A stretch of DNA of 64,000 nt from JAHIKV01 sp965195225 (GTDB taxonomy: Bacteria; Planctomycetota; Planctomycetia; Pirellulales; Thermoguttaceae): the NCBI GenBank assembly GCA_965195225.1, contig CBDAFL010000237.1, positions 24,869 to 88,868 of the forward strand. The letters are read 5' to 3'. Below, piece after piece: positions 45,368 to 54,080 of this stretch. Under the pieces are notes generated by a model. The model made no database searches, was not told the origin of the DNA, and saw nothing but the letters and a program-made list of their open reading frames with translations. A program made the position numbers and the translations under genes. Numbering within the stretch: position 1 is the stretch's first letter; every line of letters starts with the position of its first letter.

Positions 45368-45601
45368 TTGATCCACGTGGATGGGTCTGCACTGGGGGAT
45401 TTTCGCGGCGGCGCGATCCCCTGCGGACCGCGAGGCGCTTGACCGCTGGCACGGAAGCTGGCGGCGCGCTTCGGATACACCAAGAACGCCCAACCTGAAG
45501 CGGTCGGAAAGGCCGCGAGGGTCGCGGAGCGTCCAATCGCTCCCGAAAATGTGTCGTGTCCTTCGCCCCCCTGGGACATGGCTTTTTCGGGAGCTTTTTT
45601 T
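45368..45601 (+). ncRNA. structured non-coding RNA, class unassigned
   Basis: About 234 bases with their own promoter and a strong terminator and no ORF with a ribosome site. Local hairpins include ATCCACGTGGAT (45371-45382), GGGGGAT...ATCCCCT (45394-45421) and GCTTCGG...CCTGAAGC. Checked by eye for 6S, 4.5S/SRP (no GGAAGGAAGCAGCC), tmRNA and RNase P motifs: none seen. It could also be a long attenuating leader, since nrfH begins 114 bases after the terminator on the same strand. Confidence 0.6.
45539..45601 (+). terminator. intrinsic terminator
   Basis: GCTCCCGAAAA (45539-45549) pairs with TTTTCGGGAGC (45584-45594), followed directly by seven T. An inner TGTCC/GGGACA pairing lengthens the stem. 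It ends the transcript that starts near 45368. Confidence 0.85.
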
Positions 45602-45714
45602 GCGCGCCGACGGAACCGCGCTGATCTCATTCCCACGCTACCCATCATTGTCTCCGAATAGTTCGGACGGTGTCGAGAAAACGAACTATTGACACGCCAC
45701 CCGATAGAACGACA

Positions 45715-46353
45715 ATGCCGAATATGGCTTCGTTGTGGAGAACCGCTGGACGATTGGCCGCGCTCCGGTTTCTCGCCCCTGGCTGGCGGGTGGCGGGGTT
45801 CGCGGCCATCGGCGTGGCGTTGGGGACGGGGATGTTCGTATTCCACGTTTCCCGGGCGACTTCGTACCTGAGCGACAAGCCGGAAACCTGCATGAACTGC
45901 CATGTGATGACCACCGAATACATCACTTGGCGGCACAGCAGCCACGCCGGCGTGGCCACCTGCAACGACTGCCACGTCCCCCACACTTCGCCGTTGGCCC
46001 ATTATGCCTTTAAGGCCAAGGACGGTCTGTGGCACGCCACCGTGTTCACCATGCGATGGGAGCCGCAGGCGATCCGTCTTTCGGCCGGAGCCGTGTCGGT
46101 CGTGGAAAACAATTGCCGCCGCTGCCACGCCGAGACAATCGCCAAGGTGGCCTTGGCCGAGCATAGCCGAGGCGATCTCCGCTGCTGGGACTGTCACCGC
46201 GATGTGCCGCACGGCACGGTGCGCAGCCTGTCGGCGACCCCCGACGTTTTTCGCCCTCAACTCCCGCCGATATTCAAGCCGATCCAGCGGCCGAGCATCG
46301 GCGGACGCTCCATCGAACCGCAAGATAAGGAGCCGGAAGATGAAAGCGGATAA
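45715..46353 (+). CDS. nrfH: cytochrome c nitrite reductase small subunit, NrfH-like
   Basis: 212 residues: one N-terminal membrane helix (GFAAIGVALGTGMFVFHVS) and four CxxCH heme sites (CMNCH, CNDCH, CRRCH, CWDCH), the NapC/NirT pattern. It takes electrons from menaquinol and passes them to NrfA. Overlaps nrfA by 14 bases. The ATG at 45715 is chosen. Menaquinone supply is consistent with mqnE nearby. Confidence 0.93.
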   Translation: MPNMASLWRTAGRLAALRFLAPGWRVAGFAAIGVALGTGMFVFHVSRATSYLSDKPETCMNCHVMTTEYITWRHSSHAGVATCNDCHVPHTSPLAHYAFKAKDGLWHATVFTMRWEPQAIRLSAGAVSVVENNCRRCHAETIAKVALAEHSRGDLRCWDCHRDVPHGTVRSLSATPDVFRPQLPPIFKPIQRPSIGGRSIEPQDKEPEDESG

Positions 46354-47743
46354 TCGTGGAAATCTGCCGGCGGCGTGGCGGGGTTGGGTATTGATGCTGG
46401 CCGCCGCCGGGGCCACGTTCCTGCTGGGGCTTCTGGCGGCCTCGATTGTCCAGCGCCGCGAGGAGGCCCGACAGAGATTGCCGCTCCGACCGATCGGGCA
46501 ATGGGAAACCGACAGCGCCAAGTGGGGCGAAAACTACCCGCGTGAATACGAAGCCTACAAGCGGATGGAAGATTCGACCACGCACACGAAGTACGGCGGG
46601 GCCTTGCCTCGCGACTACCTGGCCGAAACACCCGCCAACGTCGTCCTTTTCGCCGGATACGGCTTCGCCAAGGAGTATCGGCAGGCGCGGGGACACGTCC
46701 ACGCCATCGAGGACGTGACGGAGACGAAACGTGTAAACGACAAGACGCCGGCCACCTGCTGGACGTGTAAAAGTCCCGATGTGCCAAAGCTGATGAACTC
46801 GATGGGTATCGACAAGTTCTACGCGGCGAACTTCGACGCGCTGAAGCCGAAAATCACCCATCCGATCGGATGTCTCGATTGCCACGAGCCGAACACCATG
46901 CGGCTGCGCGTTACCCGGCCGGCGCTGCGCGAGGCGTTCGCGCGCCAGGGAAAGGACATCGATCAGGCGACACACCAGGAGATGCGCACTCTGGTCTGCG
47001 CACAGTGCCACGTCGAGTATTACTTCAAGGGCAAGGGCAATTACCTGACGTTCCCCTGGGATAAGGGGACCACGCCCGAGGACATGGAACAATACTACGA
47101 CGCGGCCGATTTCGCCGATTGGACGCACGCCATCAGCAAGACGCGGATGGTCAAGATGCAACATCCGGATTACGAGGTCTATCGGACGGGTATTCACGCC
47201 TTCCGCAACATCGCCTGCGCCGACTGCCACATGCCGTATCGCACCGAGGGCGGGGTGAAGTACACCGATCATCATATTCAGAGTCCGCTGTTGAACGTGG
47301 CCGGCTCCTGCGTCGCCTGCCACCGCTGGTCCGAAGAGGAGCTTCGCGGGCGGGTCAAGGCCATACAGGACAAGGTCCGCGCGGGGCGCGGGATGGCGGA
47401 GCGAACGATCTCCCTGGCCCATTTCGACATCGCCGCCGCCATGCAGGCCGGGGCGACCGACGAGGAATTGGCCGCCGTGCGGAAGCTCCTCCGCGGCGCC
47501 CAGTTGCGCTGGGACTACGTGGCGGCCAACAACGGCATGGGCTTCCACTCGCCGCAGGAGTGCATGAGGATTTTGGCCTCGGCGATCGATCTGGCTGGCC
47601 AGTGCCGGGTGGAGTGTGCCCGGATACTTGCCCGGCACGGTATGACCAAACAGGTCGAGTATCCCGATTTCGGCACGAAAGAGAAGGCCCAATCGCTCAT
47701 CGAGCGATTCATCGACGGCCGGCCGCCGAAGTTGTTGAAATAA
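46340..47743 (+). CDS. nrfA: ammonia-forming cytochrome c nitrite reductase
   Basis: Reduces nitrite to ammonia with six electrons in the periplasm. 467 residues with an N-terminal membrane anchor or uncleaved signal (GWVLMLAAAGATFLLGLLAAS). The active-site heme has the CxxCK site (CWTCK, about residue 139); four further CxxCH sites are CLDCH, CAQCH, CADCH and CVACH. AAGGAG lies seven bases before the ATG. The catalytic-site segments QCHVEYYFKG and HMPYRTEGGVKYTDHHI are present. Confidence 0.97.
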   Translation: MKADNRGNLPAAWRGWVLMLAAAGATFLLGLLAASIVQRREEARQRLPLRPIGQWETDSAKWGENYPREYEAYKRMEDSTTHTKYGGALPRDYLAETPANVVLFAGYGFAKEYRQARGHVHAIEDVTETKRVNDKTPATCWTCKSPDVPKLMNSMGIDKFYAANFDALKPKITHPIGCLDCHEPNTMRLRVTRPALREAFARQGKDIDQATHQEMRTLVCAQCHVEYYFKGKGNYLTFPWDKGTTPEDMEQYYDAADFADWTHAISKTRMVKMQHPDYEVYRTGIHAFRNIACADCHMPYRTEGGVKYTDHHIQSPLLNVAGSCVACHRWSEEELRGRVKAIQDKVRAGRGMAERTISLAHFDIAAAMQAGATDEELAAVRKLLRGAQLRWDYVAANNGMGFHSPQECMRILASAIDLAGQCRVECARILARHGMTKQVEYPDFGTKEKAQSLIERFIDGRPPKLLK

Positions 47744-47824
47744 TAAAGCCGCGCCGTGTTGGTCGCGCCATGCGAAGCCGCAAGCGGCGTGATGTTGGGC
47801 TGGCAGTTCAACTGCCAACCCAAC
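47744..47824. repeat. composite palindromic repeats after nrfA
   Basis: TAAAGCCGCG...GGTCGCGCC is half of the element at 32822. GCGAAGCCGCAAGCGGC matches the PBP2-region repeats. GTTGGGCTGGCAGTT-C-AACTGCCAACCCAAC (47794-47824) is a hairpin with one mismatch. Confidence 0.8.
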
Positions 47825-47839
47825 GAGTGGCAAGCGGGA

Positions 47840-48934
47840 TCAAATGTATTCTTTTCCCCAACGCTCCGCGATTTGTCGGTGCAGTTCCTTGATCGAATCG
47901 TCGCAATCGGCGCGGCAAACCAGCGTGGCCTCCGGCGTGTGGACGACGATCAGATCGTCGCAGCCGATCGTGGCGATCAGGTGCGACGGATCGCTGGAAG
48001 CCGCCACCGTGCCGCGTGTATCCATGAACATCGCTCGCTCGGTAACGAACGCATTGTCTTGCTCGTCGCGCCGACAGATCTCGGCCAGCGAAGACCACGA
48101 GCCGACGTCCAACCACCGCAGCGGCATGGGTATCACCGCCAGCGTGACCGCCGGATCGAGCGAGGCCGGCTCCAACACCGCGTATTCGATGCTGGTCTTC
48201 GTCAGCGTCGGGTATATCTTCTCGACGACCGACCCGCGCCGCGAGGTGTCCCAGGCGTCGGCGATCCGCAGCAGCCGGTCGTGATCGTCCGGGGCGTGTC
48301 GGCGGATGCAGTCCAACAGCGTACCGGCCCGCCAGACGAGCATCCCGCTGTTCCAAAGGAACCGCTCGGCTCCGGCCCGGCAGTATTCCCCCGCCGCTTC
48401 CAGGTTGGGTTTTTCGCGGAACTGTTGCAGCCGCCGCGCCGCCGCGCACAGCGGTTCGCCGAGTTCCAGGTAGCCGTAGCCGGTGGCGGGGCCGGTCGGC
48501 GCGATGCCGAACGTGACCAGCGCCTCGGGGCGTTGTTCGATCAGCTCGTAGCCGGAATTGACGATCTCCTGGAACCGGTCGATCGGCTCGATAACGTGAT
48601 CGGCGGTAAAAATGGCACAGATCGCCTCCGGGTCGCGCTGGGCAAGCACCGCGGCGCATAGACCGATTGCCCCCAGCGTGTCGCGCCCGCACGGCTCGCC
48701 AAGAAACCGGTCCGGGTCGAGCCGGGGCAGCAGCCGCCCGATATCCTCGGCATGCGCTTGCCCGGCGCAGACGAAGCATTGCTCGTCGGGCACCAGCCCC
48801 TCGAGCCGCTCGAAGGCGATTTCCAACAGGCTGCGGCCGTCTATCAGGGGGATCAACTGTTTCGGCCGGGCGGCACGGCTCATCGGCCAAAGCCGCGTCC
48901 CCGATCCACCGGCGAGTATCACTGCGTATCGCAT
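47840..48934 (-). CDS. manC: mannose-1-phosphate guanylyltransferase
   Basis: Makes GDP-mannose from mannose-1-phosphate and GTP for surface glycans. 364 residues: ILAGGSGTRLWPMSRAARPKQL, FTADHVIEP, FGIAPTGPATGYGYLELG, EKPNLEAA and NSGMLVWRA. No fused isomerase domain, so this is the single-function short form. Separated from mqnE by 33 bases on the same strand. Confidence 0.95.
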   Translation of the reverse strand: MRYAVILAGGSGTRLWPMSRAARPKQLIPLIDGRSLLEIAFERLEGLVPDEQCFVCAGQAHAEDIGRLLPRLDPDRFLGEPCGRDTLGAIGLCAAVLAQRDPEAICAIFTADHVIEPIDRFQEIVNSGYELIEQRPEALVTFGIAPTGPATGYGYLELGEPLCAAARRLQQFREKPNLEAAGEYCRAGAERFLWNSGMLVWRAGTLLDCIRRHAPDDHDRLLRIADAWDTSRRGSVVEKIYPTLTKTSIEYAVLEPASLDPAVTLAVIPMPLRWLDVGSWSSLAEICRRDEQDNAFVTERAMFMDTRGTVAASSDPSHLIATIGCDDLIVVHTPEATLVCRADCDDSIKELHRQIAERWGKEYI

Positions 48935-48967
48935 GGCAAAGGTTCTTTCGGAAATAATGTAACTCGT

Positions 48968-50053
48968 TTAGCAGCCGCCGGCACGGCGATAGAGCGAATC
49001 GCGCTCGATCGGCTCGCGACCGGCCTCGACAATCAGCTCCCGGAGCCGACCGACCGAAATCGCCTCGGGCGCGTCGGCGCCCGCGTCGTGATGAATTCGC
49101 TCGTAGCGGACCGTGCCGTCCAGGTCGTCGGCGCCGTAGGCCAGCGCCGTCTGCGCCGTGCCCACGCCCAACGAAATCCAGTATGCCTTGATATGGTCGA
49201 AATTATCCAGCATCAGCCGGCTGACCGCAATAACACGCAGGTCGTCCAGAGCGGAAGCCGGCCGCAAGTGGCTCATGGCGGTATTGGCCGAATGAAACTT
49301 CAGCGGCACGAAAACCTGGAAACCGCCGGTCTCGTCTTGCAAGTCGCGCAGCCGCATGAGGTGGTCGATCCGATGGGCGACGGTTTCCAGATGGCCGTAG
49401 AGCATCGTGGCGTTGGTCCGCAATCCGAGCCGATGGGCGGTACGATGCACGTCGAGCCAGGCGTCGGCGTCGGCCTTTCGGGGACAGATTTTCCGGCGAA
49501 GTTGGGCGTCGAAGATTTCGGCCCCGCCGCCCGGCATACTACCCAGTCCCGCGGCGATAAGTTCTTTCAAGACCTCACGGACCGAGCGGCCGCTGGTGCG
49601 GGCGAAATGGTCGATCTCCACGGCGGTCCACGCCTTCAGATGCAGATTGGGGAACGATTCGTGCAGGCGGCGGATAATGCCCAAATACCACTCGAACGGC
49701 TTCTCCGTGTGCGCCCCACCGACGATGTGCAACTCGGTGCAACCGGCACGGGCCGCCTCGCGCCCGCGGGCAAGGATGTCGGCGTCGCTCATCGTGTAGC
49801 CGCGCGGGTCGCCAACGTCGCAACTATAGGCACAAAACGCACAGCGGAAAACGCAAATGTTCGTCGGGTTTAGATGCAGGTTGAGGTTATAGAAGGCCGC
49901 CTCGCCGTTCTTTCTCCGGCGGAGCAGGTCGGCCAGTTCGCCCACCGCATGCGGATCGACCTCGGGCGAGAAGAGATATTCCCCGTCGGCCGCCGAGAGA
50001 CGTTGGCCGGACTCGACTTTTTCGTGAATTTCCGAGAACGTCGGCATGGGCAT
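48968..50053 (-). CDS. mqnE: aminofutalosine synthase (radical SAM)
   Basis: First futalosine-route radical SAM enzyme of menaquinone synthesis; joins SAM-derived adenosyl to a chorismate-derived enol ether. 361 residues. The [4Fe-4S] motif is CVFRCAFCAYSC (about residue 68), with NLHLNPTNI before it and ELHIVGGAHTEKPFEWYL, SMPGGGAEIF and NATMLYGHLET after. Its close relative MqnC is less likely because of the MLYGHLET region (judged by eye). The C-terminal RAGGC and stop codon fall in a GGCGGCTGCTAAAC repeat half. Confidence 0.88.
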   Translation of the reverse strand: MPMPTFSEIHEKVESGQRLSAADGEYLFSPEVDPHAVGELADLLRRRKNGEAAFYNLNLHLNPTNICVFRCAFCAYSCDVGDPRGYTMSDADILARGREAARAGCTELHIVGGAHTEKPFEWYLGIIRRLHESFPNLHLKAWTAVEIDHFARTSGRSVREVLKELIAAGLGSMPGGGAEIFDAQLRRKICPRKADADAWLDVHRTAHRLGLRTNATMLYGHLETVAHRIDHLMRLRDLQDETGGFQVFVPLKFHSANTAMSHLRPASALDDLRVIAVSRLMLDNFDHIKAYWISLGVGTAQTALAYGADDLDGTVRYERIHHDAGADAPEAISVGRLRELIVEAGREPIERDSLYRRAGGC

Positions 50054-50444
50054 GGAAAGTTGGTGAGTTTTCAATTCTAATCCGCGGCCCCCCGCACCAC
50101 CTGACCGTCCTATGCCAGGCCAAAACACCAGGCATTAGACTCCAAACACCCTGTTTTTCCAACGCCAGTTGAGATTTTGCAAGAGTCCAGTCCTGGTGTT
50201 TTGCACAACATCCTGGTCGTTCATCGTTTGGATAACCAGGTCCGCCCGCGAATACCTCTAAGGTGGCATTTGATCGAGCCATTACCTGTCGCGGTTGCCG
50301 ATCGCCTGCGAAGTCAGTTTGTAACCTAGACTTTACATAAGCAAGGTGCGCGATACCGTGGGCAAACAGGAGTTGCGACAACTCCGGTTTTCTCCGCGAC
50401 ATTTGTTGAGGGCGTGGGGCTTATCGGTTGCCGCTGATCATATC
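50054..50444. other. 391-base gap with one inverted repeat
   Basis: No gene is evident. CAAAACACCAGG (50121-50132) and CCTGGTGTTTTG (50192-50203) are perfect 12-base inverted arms 59 bases apart; a third CCTGGT follows at 50213. Confidence 0.55.
50121..50203. repeat. 12-base inverted arms with 59-base spacer
   Basis: Perfect arms CAAAACACCAGG and CCTGGTGTTTTG. The wide spacer differs from the tight palindromes elsewhere in the window. Confidence 0.7.
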
Positions 50445-50579
50445 ATGGACCATTTCTACCATGTAGCTATGCGTTTCCTCGATCGCATGGGCCCACAAGA
50501 GTGGCTCATGGTGCTGGCCGCCATGATCGTCTTGGGCTTGTATTGCATGCGCGGTTTCGGATCTCGATCGCAATATTAA
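50445..50579 (+). CDS. small single-pass membrane protein
   Basis: 44 residues: MDHFYHVAMRFLDRMGPQEW, a hydrophobic segment LMVLAAMIVLGLYCM, and the tail RGFGSRSQY. Sequence character and its position directly ahead of a diguanylate cyclase suggest a real small gene. The frame extends upstream to 50346 without clear coding signal. Confidence 0.6.
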   Translation: MDHFYHVAMRFLDRMGPQEWLMVLAAMIVLGLYCMRGFGSRSQY

Positions 50580-50583
50580 CTTT

Positions 50584-50602
50584 GGCCCTAACGGGCCTTT
50601 TT
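50584..50602 (+). terminator. short hairpin with T-run between small gene and GGDEF gene
   Basis: GGCCC-TAAC-GGGCC followed by five T. It could terminate or attenuate transcription from the small gene into the cyclase gene 19 bases on. Confidence 0.55.
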
Positions 50603-50620
50603 GGGGAGAACTACTCGCTG

Positions 50621-51535
50621 ATGGATTTATGGAGTATTCAGATACCCGTCCCGGTGGCTTTGGCCTCTATTGCCACCATCGGTTACTTGGTCAGTTTGTG
50701 GAATCGGCCGGTGACGAACGACATGATGATCCGCTCGCGGCGCGAGTTGAAACGCGCCCGGGTGGTGGCGTTGGAGTTGGAAAAGATCGCCTGGACGGTC
50801 CGTCAAAGTCTGGCCAAGCACCATACCAGCGTGTCGCGGTTTAAGGAGCGGGTAGGGAGGCTGAGCGATCGACAGCAGGAAGCCGCTTGGAGAGAGCTTT
50901 GCCGGGAGTCGGAGAACATTCTCAAACCCACCTTGCAACTGGCGACGCAGATTGCCAACGCCTACGATGCAATCCGCCAGCAAAGCGCCAACTTGATGAC
51001 CTTCACCGAGGTGCGGACCGATCCGCTGACGGGTGTGAACAACCGTCGCGGACTGGACGACTCTCTGGGTACCCAGTTGGCGTTAATGGCCCGTTACCAT
51101 TCAGTCTTTTCGCTGGTGATGTTCGACATCGACCATTTCAAGCAAATCAACGACCAGGAGGGGCATCTGAACGGCGACCGCGTCCTCCAAGAGCTTGCCC
51201 GGCTGCTCGACGAGGGCATCCGCGAGACCGACATCATCGCCCGGTACGGGGGCGAGGAGTTCGTTATCGTCATGCCGCAAACGGACCTGGACGGGGCTGC
51301 GCTGTTCGCCGAGCGTTTGAGGGCGAGGGTGGCCGAGCGGATGGCGATCACCGTCAGCGGCGGCGTGACCGCGGCACGGGAAAGCGACGATCCGGAAGCG
51401 TTGATCGCCAGGGCGGACACCGCGTTGTACAACGCCAAAACCGCCGGCCGAAACCAAGTTTTTCGCCATACGGGCGACGATACCGAGCCGGTCGCCGCCG
51501 AAGAGACCTCCGATTGTTTAGTTTCGTCGGCGTGA
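50621..51535 (+). CDS. diguanylate cyclase (GGDEF)
   Basis: 304 residues. One N-terminal membrane segment (PVALASIATIGYLVSLW), a coiled helical region, then a GGDEF domain: TDPLTGVNNRRGLDD, FDIDHFKQINDQEGHLNGD, YGGEEFVIVMPQ and RADTALYNAKTAGRNQV. GGEEF is an active-site variant that works in many enzymes. Makes c-di-GMP from two GTP. No RxxD inhibitory site is evident directly upstream of GGEEF. The ATG at 50621 is the best start; the frame opens further upstream. Confidence 0.93.
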   Translation: MDLWSIQIPVPVALASIATIGYLVSLWNRPVTNDMMIRSRRELKRARVVALELEKIAWTVRQSLAKHHTSVSRFKERVGRLSDRQQEAAWRELCRESENILKPTLQLATQIANAYDAIRQQSANLMTFTEVRTDPLTGVNNRRGLDDSLGTQLALMARYHSVFSLVMFDIDHFKQINDQEGHLNGDRVLQELARLLDEGIRETDIIARYGGEEFVIVMPQTDLDGAALFAERLRARVAERMAITVSGGVTAARESDDPEALIARADTALYNAKTAGRNQVFRHTGDDTEPVAAEETSDCLVSSA

Positions 51536-51590
51536 AACGCGCCAGTCGCGGCGGGTAGGGACGCGCTTCACGCACCCCTACGAATACAGT

Positions 51591-52034
51591 TCACACCACC
51601 GCCAACTGCACCCGAGCGCCTTCCAGACGATTGGCCAGCAGTTTGGCCACTTGGGTCATCAGACGATATCCGAGCATCGGCTCCTCTTCGCAAAGGGCGC
51701 GGAGCTTGGCGGCGTCGATCTTCGCAACATGCGTATCCTTGGTCGCGGTGCCGACCGCGGTGGCCTTGTACGGCTCGACCAGTGCCGACCACAACAGCAA
51801 ATCGCCCTCGGTCAGCGTATCCACGGTGCGCAGCTCGCCGTTGCCGAGCGTATATTGAATGTTCACCTCGCCTTTGAGAATGACGGCGATATGATCGGCC
51901 GGGTCGCCTTCGCGGAACATCACCGTGTCGGCCGGGATCGTCTTCTCCTCGGCGATCATGGCCAGTTGCTTGAGGCTCTCGTCTCCGATGCCGACGAAAT
52001 GCGAGTGGCGCCGCAACACTTCGGGAGAAATCAT
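51591..52034 (-). CDS. cyclic nucleotide-binding domain protein
   Basis: 147 residues consisting of one cNMP-binding (Crp/Fnr sensor) barrel: FREGDPADHIAVILKGEVNI, VDTLTEGDLLLWSALVEP and TATKDTHVAKIDAAKLRALC. No DNA-binding HTH, so it is a sensor or regulator subunit, not a transcription factor. GGAGA lies six bases upstream of the ATG. Its start overlaps the stop of the protease gene (ATGA). Confidence 0.88.
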   Translation of the reverse strand: MISPEVLRRHSHFVGIGDESLKQLAMIAEEKTIPADTVMFREGDPADHIAVILKGEVNIQYTLGNGELRTVDTLTEGDLLLWSALVEPYKATAVGTATKDTHVAKIDAAKLRALCEEEPMLGYRLMTQVAKLLANRLEGARVQLAVV

Positions 52035-52525
52035 GCCGGTTCTCCTATTGAAAAGGCGTTCAGTGCGTCCAGTACGGCTTCCACCGCTCGGGGAATGGCC
52101 GCTTGGACCGCGGGTGTAAACTGTTGACTGAAGTTAAGTATATCCTCGGCCTCGATTCCGACAAGCCGGATGCAATCGTTTTTCGGCAGGCACGCCTCCG
52201 CGCGACGGCCAAACTCCAAGGCGGTCGAAAGGTTCATGTCGTGGGCCGAGGCGCTGCGCTGCGTGGGGATGCCGTCGGGCGTGAGCAGGTGGATCGTCCC
52301 CGGCGCGGCCCCGGTCTGGATCGCATCGACCACGATTGCCCGATCGTAGCCGATCATCCGCTCCATCAGCCGCAGCCCGCCCCAGTAGTCCTCGGAAACC
52401 TCGACGTCCGGCCGATCGGCCAACAGCGGCTTCAGCTCCTCGACCACCCGCAGGCCGACGCCGTCGTCGCCGACCAGCGGATTGCCGAGACCGATAATGA
52501 GGATTTTACCGGACACCACGAACAC
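52031..52525 (-). CDS. hydrogenase maturation protease-like protein
   Basis: 164 residues of the HycI/HyaD/HoxW family: IIGLGNPLVGDDGVGLRVVEEL, EDYWGGLRLMERMIGYDRAIVVDAI and SAHDMNLSTALEFG, holding the Ni-sensing acidic and histidine residues. Such enzymes clip the C-terminus of [NiFe]-hydrogenase large subunits. No hydrogenase gene is in the window. Coupled to the cNMP-binding protein by a 4-base overlap. Starts at GTG 52525 or 52516. Confidence 0.85.
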   Translation of the reverse strand: MFVVSGKILIIGLGNPLVGDDGVGLRVVEELKPLLADRPDVEVSEDYWGGLRLMERMIGYDRAIVVDAIQTGAAPGTIHLLTPDGIPTQRSASAHDMNLSTALEFGRRAEACLPKNDCIRLVGIEAEDILNFSQQFTPAVQAAIPRAVEAVLDALNAFSIGEPA

Positions 52526-52580
52526 CTACTGCTGAACTGACACTCTTCGCTTATCGGAACACCACGCGATCGGCGCCAAT

Positions 52581-54080
52581 TCAATCTCGGCCGGCCGGCG
52601 GATCGCCCGCAACAGCGATCGGCAAGACCTTAATCCCGGCCAACTGGCAGTACGCCCGGAACAACAGGTCGTGCTTGCCGAGGATGAACAGTTGGTGATA
52701 ACCCTTGCAGTCGCGGGAGTCATCGACGCCGTCCAGCTTCAGTTCGACCGAAGTGCGACAGCCGCCGCAAGGGGGCGTGTCGATGTTGCTCACCACGTGT
52801 CCGGTTCCCAGGAGAAGGTTGCACGATTTGTCGAAACCGACCACCGTTGCCGCCTCGCCGACCGGCCAGATGACCTGCGGGGCCACGCCGATTTCCGACT
52901 CGCTGTGGCTGCGGAGGATGCACGGCGCGGCCGGTTGGTCGAAGCCGTGGATTTTTTTGGGCGCCGAGCAATGGGCGCCCATCAACGTGTTGCTGACCGT
53001 GTTTGGCGCGGGGTCTTGCATGAAGCCCGGCCGGCCGGTCAACAGCGAACACAGCCGCAACGAGACCGCCGCGTTGATGTCGCACTCGCAGCAGCCGACG
53101 AGCCCCTCGTCGTTAAGCTTCTGCCAGGCCATGCACGGCGGACAGGGGATTTTACGGTTCTCGACCAGCCCCAGGCAGTTCAGCGAAATCCCTTGGCAGT
53201 TCTCCGCCTCCATGATCCGCTTGGCGACGAAATAGTTCTTCGCCGCGTTGAGAATGTCTTGCCGGTTCGGTTCGACGATCTTCTGCGCCGTATTGGCAAA
53301 CTCGGCGGCCACCGCCCTGACCTCGGCGGTCACTTCCTGCTTGGCCAACTCGTCGGTCCAGCGGCTCAGCGGGACGTGATGCAACGTAACGCCGAACTCC
53401 GGCAGCAGTTCGTCCTTGGTCTCCTCGCCGTCAACGATGCACAGCCGGGTGGTTTTCATACCCCAGATCGTCCGCAGCATATTCATGCCGGTGGCCAGCC
53501 AACCGTGGTCTTGCGTGGCAGCCGTGAAACACTTCTTCGCATTCCGCGCGGGCTGGAGACGGCTGGTGAACGATGTGCCCATCGGGCTGAAGATGATCAG
53601 CGGAATGTTTCCCTTCTCGGCGGCTAGTCTGTTGGCGTGCGGCCAGTACCGCGGCTTCAAGGCGCCGACGATGGCGATCAGGCCGTCCGGCGGCGACTGT
53701 TTGCATTCGGCCAGCAGTCTATCGACATCGCTGAGGTCCGCGAGCGGCTCCGCTTCTACTTCCAGATCGACGCCGAGTTCGGCGGCGGCGTCGCTCATAA
53801 TCTTGGTGAACTCGGCGTCGCGTGCCTTGATGTCGTAGCTAGCGCCCGGCCAGCCCATCCAGTAGCGGTCGGTCTTCGGGTGCAAGAACACGGCACGGAC
53901 CCGCGGCTTGGCCTTGACGACCGTGTTGTCGCCGGCCATGACCGACGTGGTCGCTCCGAAAATACCGGGCGCGGCCAGTGCCGACAGCCCGACCGTGGTC
54001 ATGAAGTCCCGCCGGTCCAGCGACTCGCAGCAACCGCGACAACTGGAATGATCGTGCTCGTGCTCATGCTTTTTCGTCAT
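52581..54080 (-). CDS. Tat-exported sugar-isomerase-like protein with His/Cys-rich N-terminus
   Basis: 499 residues. MTKKHEHEHDHSSCRGCCES precedes a Tat motif (LDRRDFMTTVGLSALAAPG). The body resembles the fucose/arabinose isomerase fold (PPDGLIAIVGALKPRYWP, NIPLIIFSPMGTSF, LVGCCECDINAAVSLRL). It has many cysteines (CPPCMAW, CCECD, PPCGGCRTS). The metal-binding-looking tail lies before the Tat signal, so would be removed if the signal is cleaved. Function unknown; the fold call is by motif only. AGGAG lies eight bases upstream. Confidence 0.75.
   Translation of the reverse strand: MTKKHEHEHDHSSCRGCCESLDRRDFMTTVGLSALAAPGIFGATTSVMAGDNTVVKAKPRVRAVFLHPKTDRYWMGWPGASYDIKARDAEFTKIMSDAAAELGVDLEVEAEPLADLSDVDRLLAECKQSPPDGLIAIVGALKPRYWPHANRLAAEKGNIPLIIFSPMGTSFTSRLQPARNAKKCFTAATQDHGWLATGMNMLRTIWGMKTTRLCIVDGEETKDELLPEFGVTLHHVPLSRWTDELAKQEVTAEVRAVAAEFANTAQKIVEPNRQDILNAAKNYFVAKRIMEAENCQGISLNCLGLVENRKIPCPPCMAWQKLNDEGLVGCCECDINAAVSLRLCSLLTGRPGFMQDPAPNTVSNTLMGAHCSAPKKIHGFDQPAAPCILRSHSESEIGVAPQVIWPVGEAATVVGFDKSCNLLLGTGHVVSNIDTPPCGGCRTSVELKLDGVDDSRDCKGYHQLFILGKHDLLFRAYCQLAGIKVLPIAVAGDPPAGRD

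Noticed and set aside
45368..45601. ncRNA as 6S, SRP, tmRNA or RNase P RNA
   Set aside because: Diagnostic conserved segments could not be found by eye; left unassigned.
45355..46521. 388-codon minus-strand frame across the ncRNA and nrfH
   Set aside because: It covers a promoter, a terminator and the nrfH gene; low-complexity Arg/Pro composition.
46274..47833. 519-codon frame antisense to nrfA
   Set aside because: Shadow of a real gene with clear heme sites; no domain or ribosome site.
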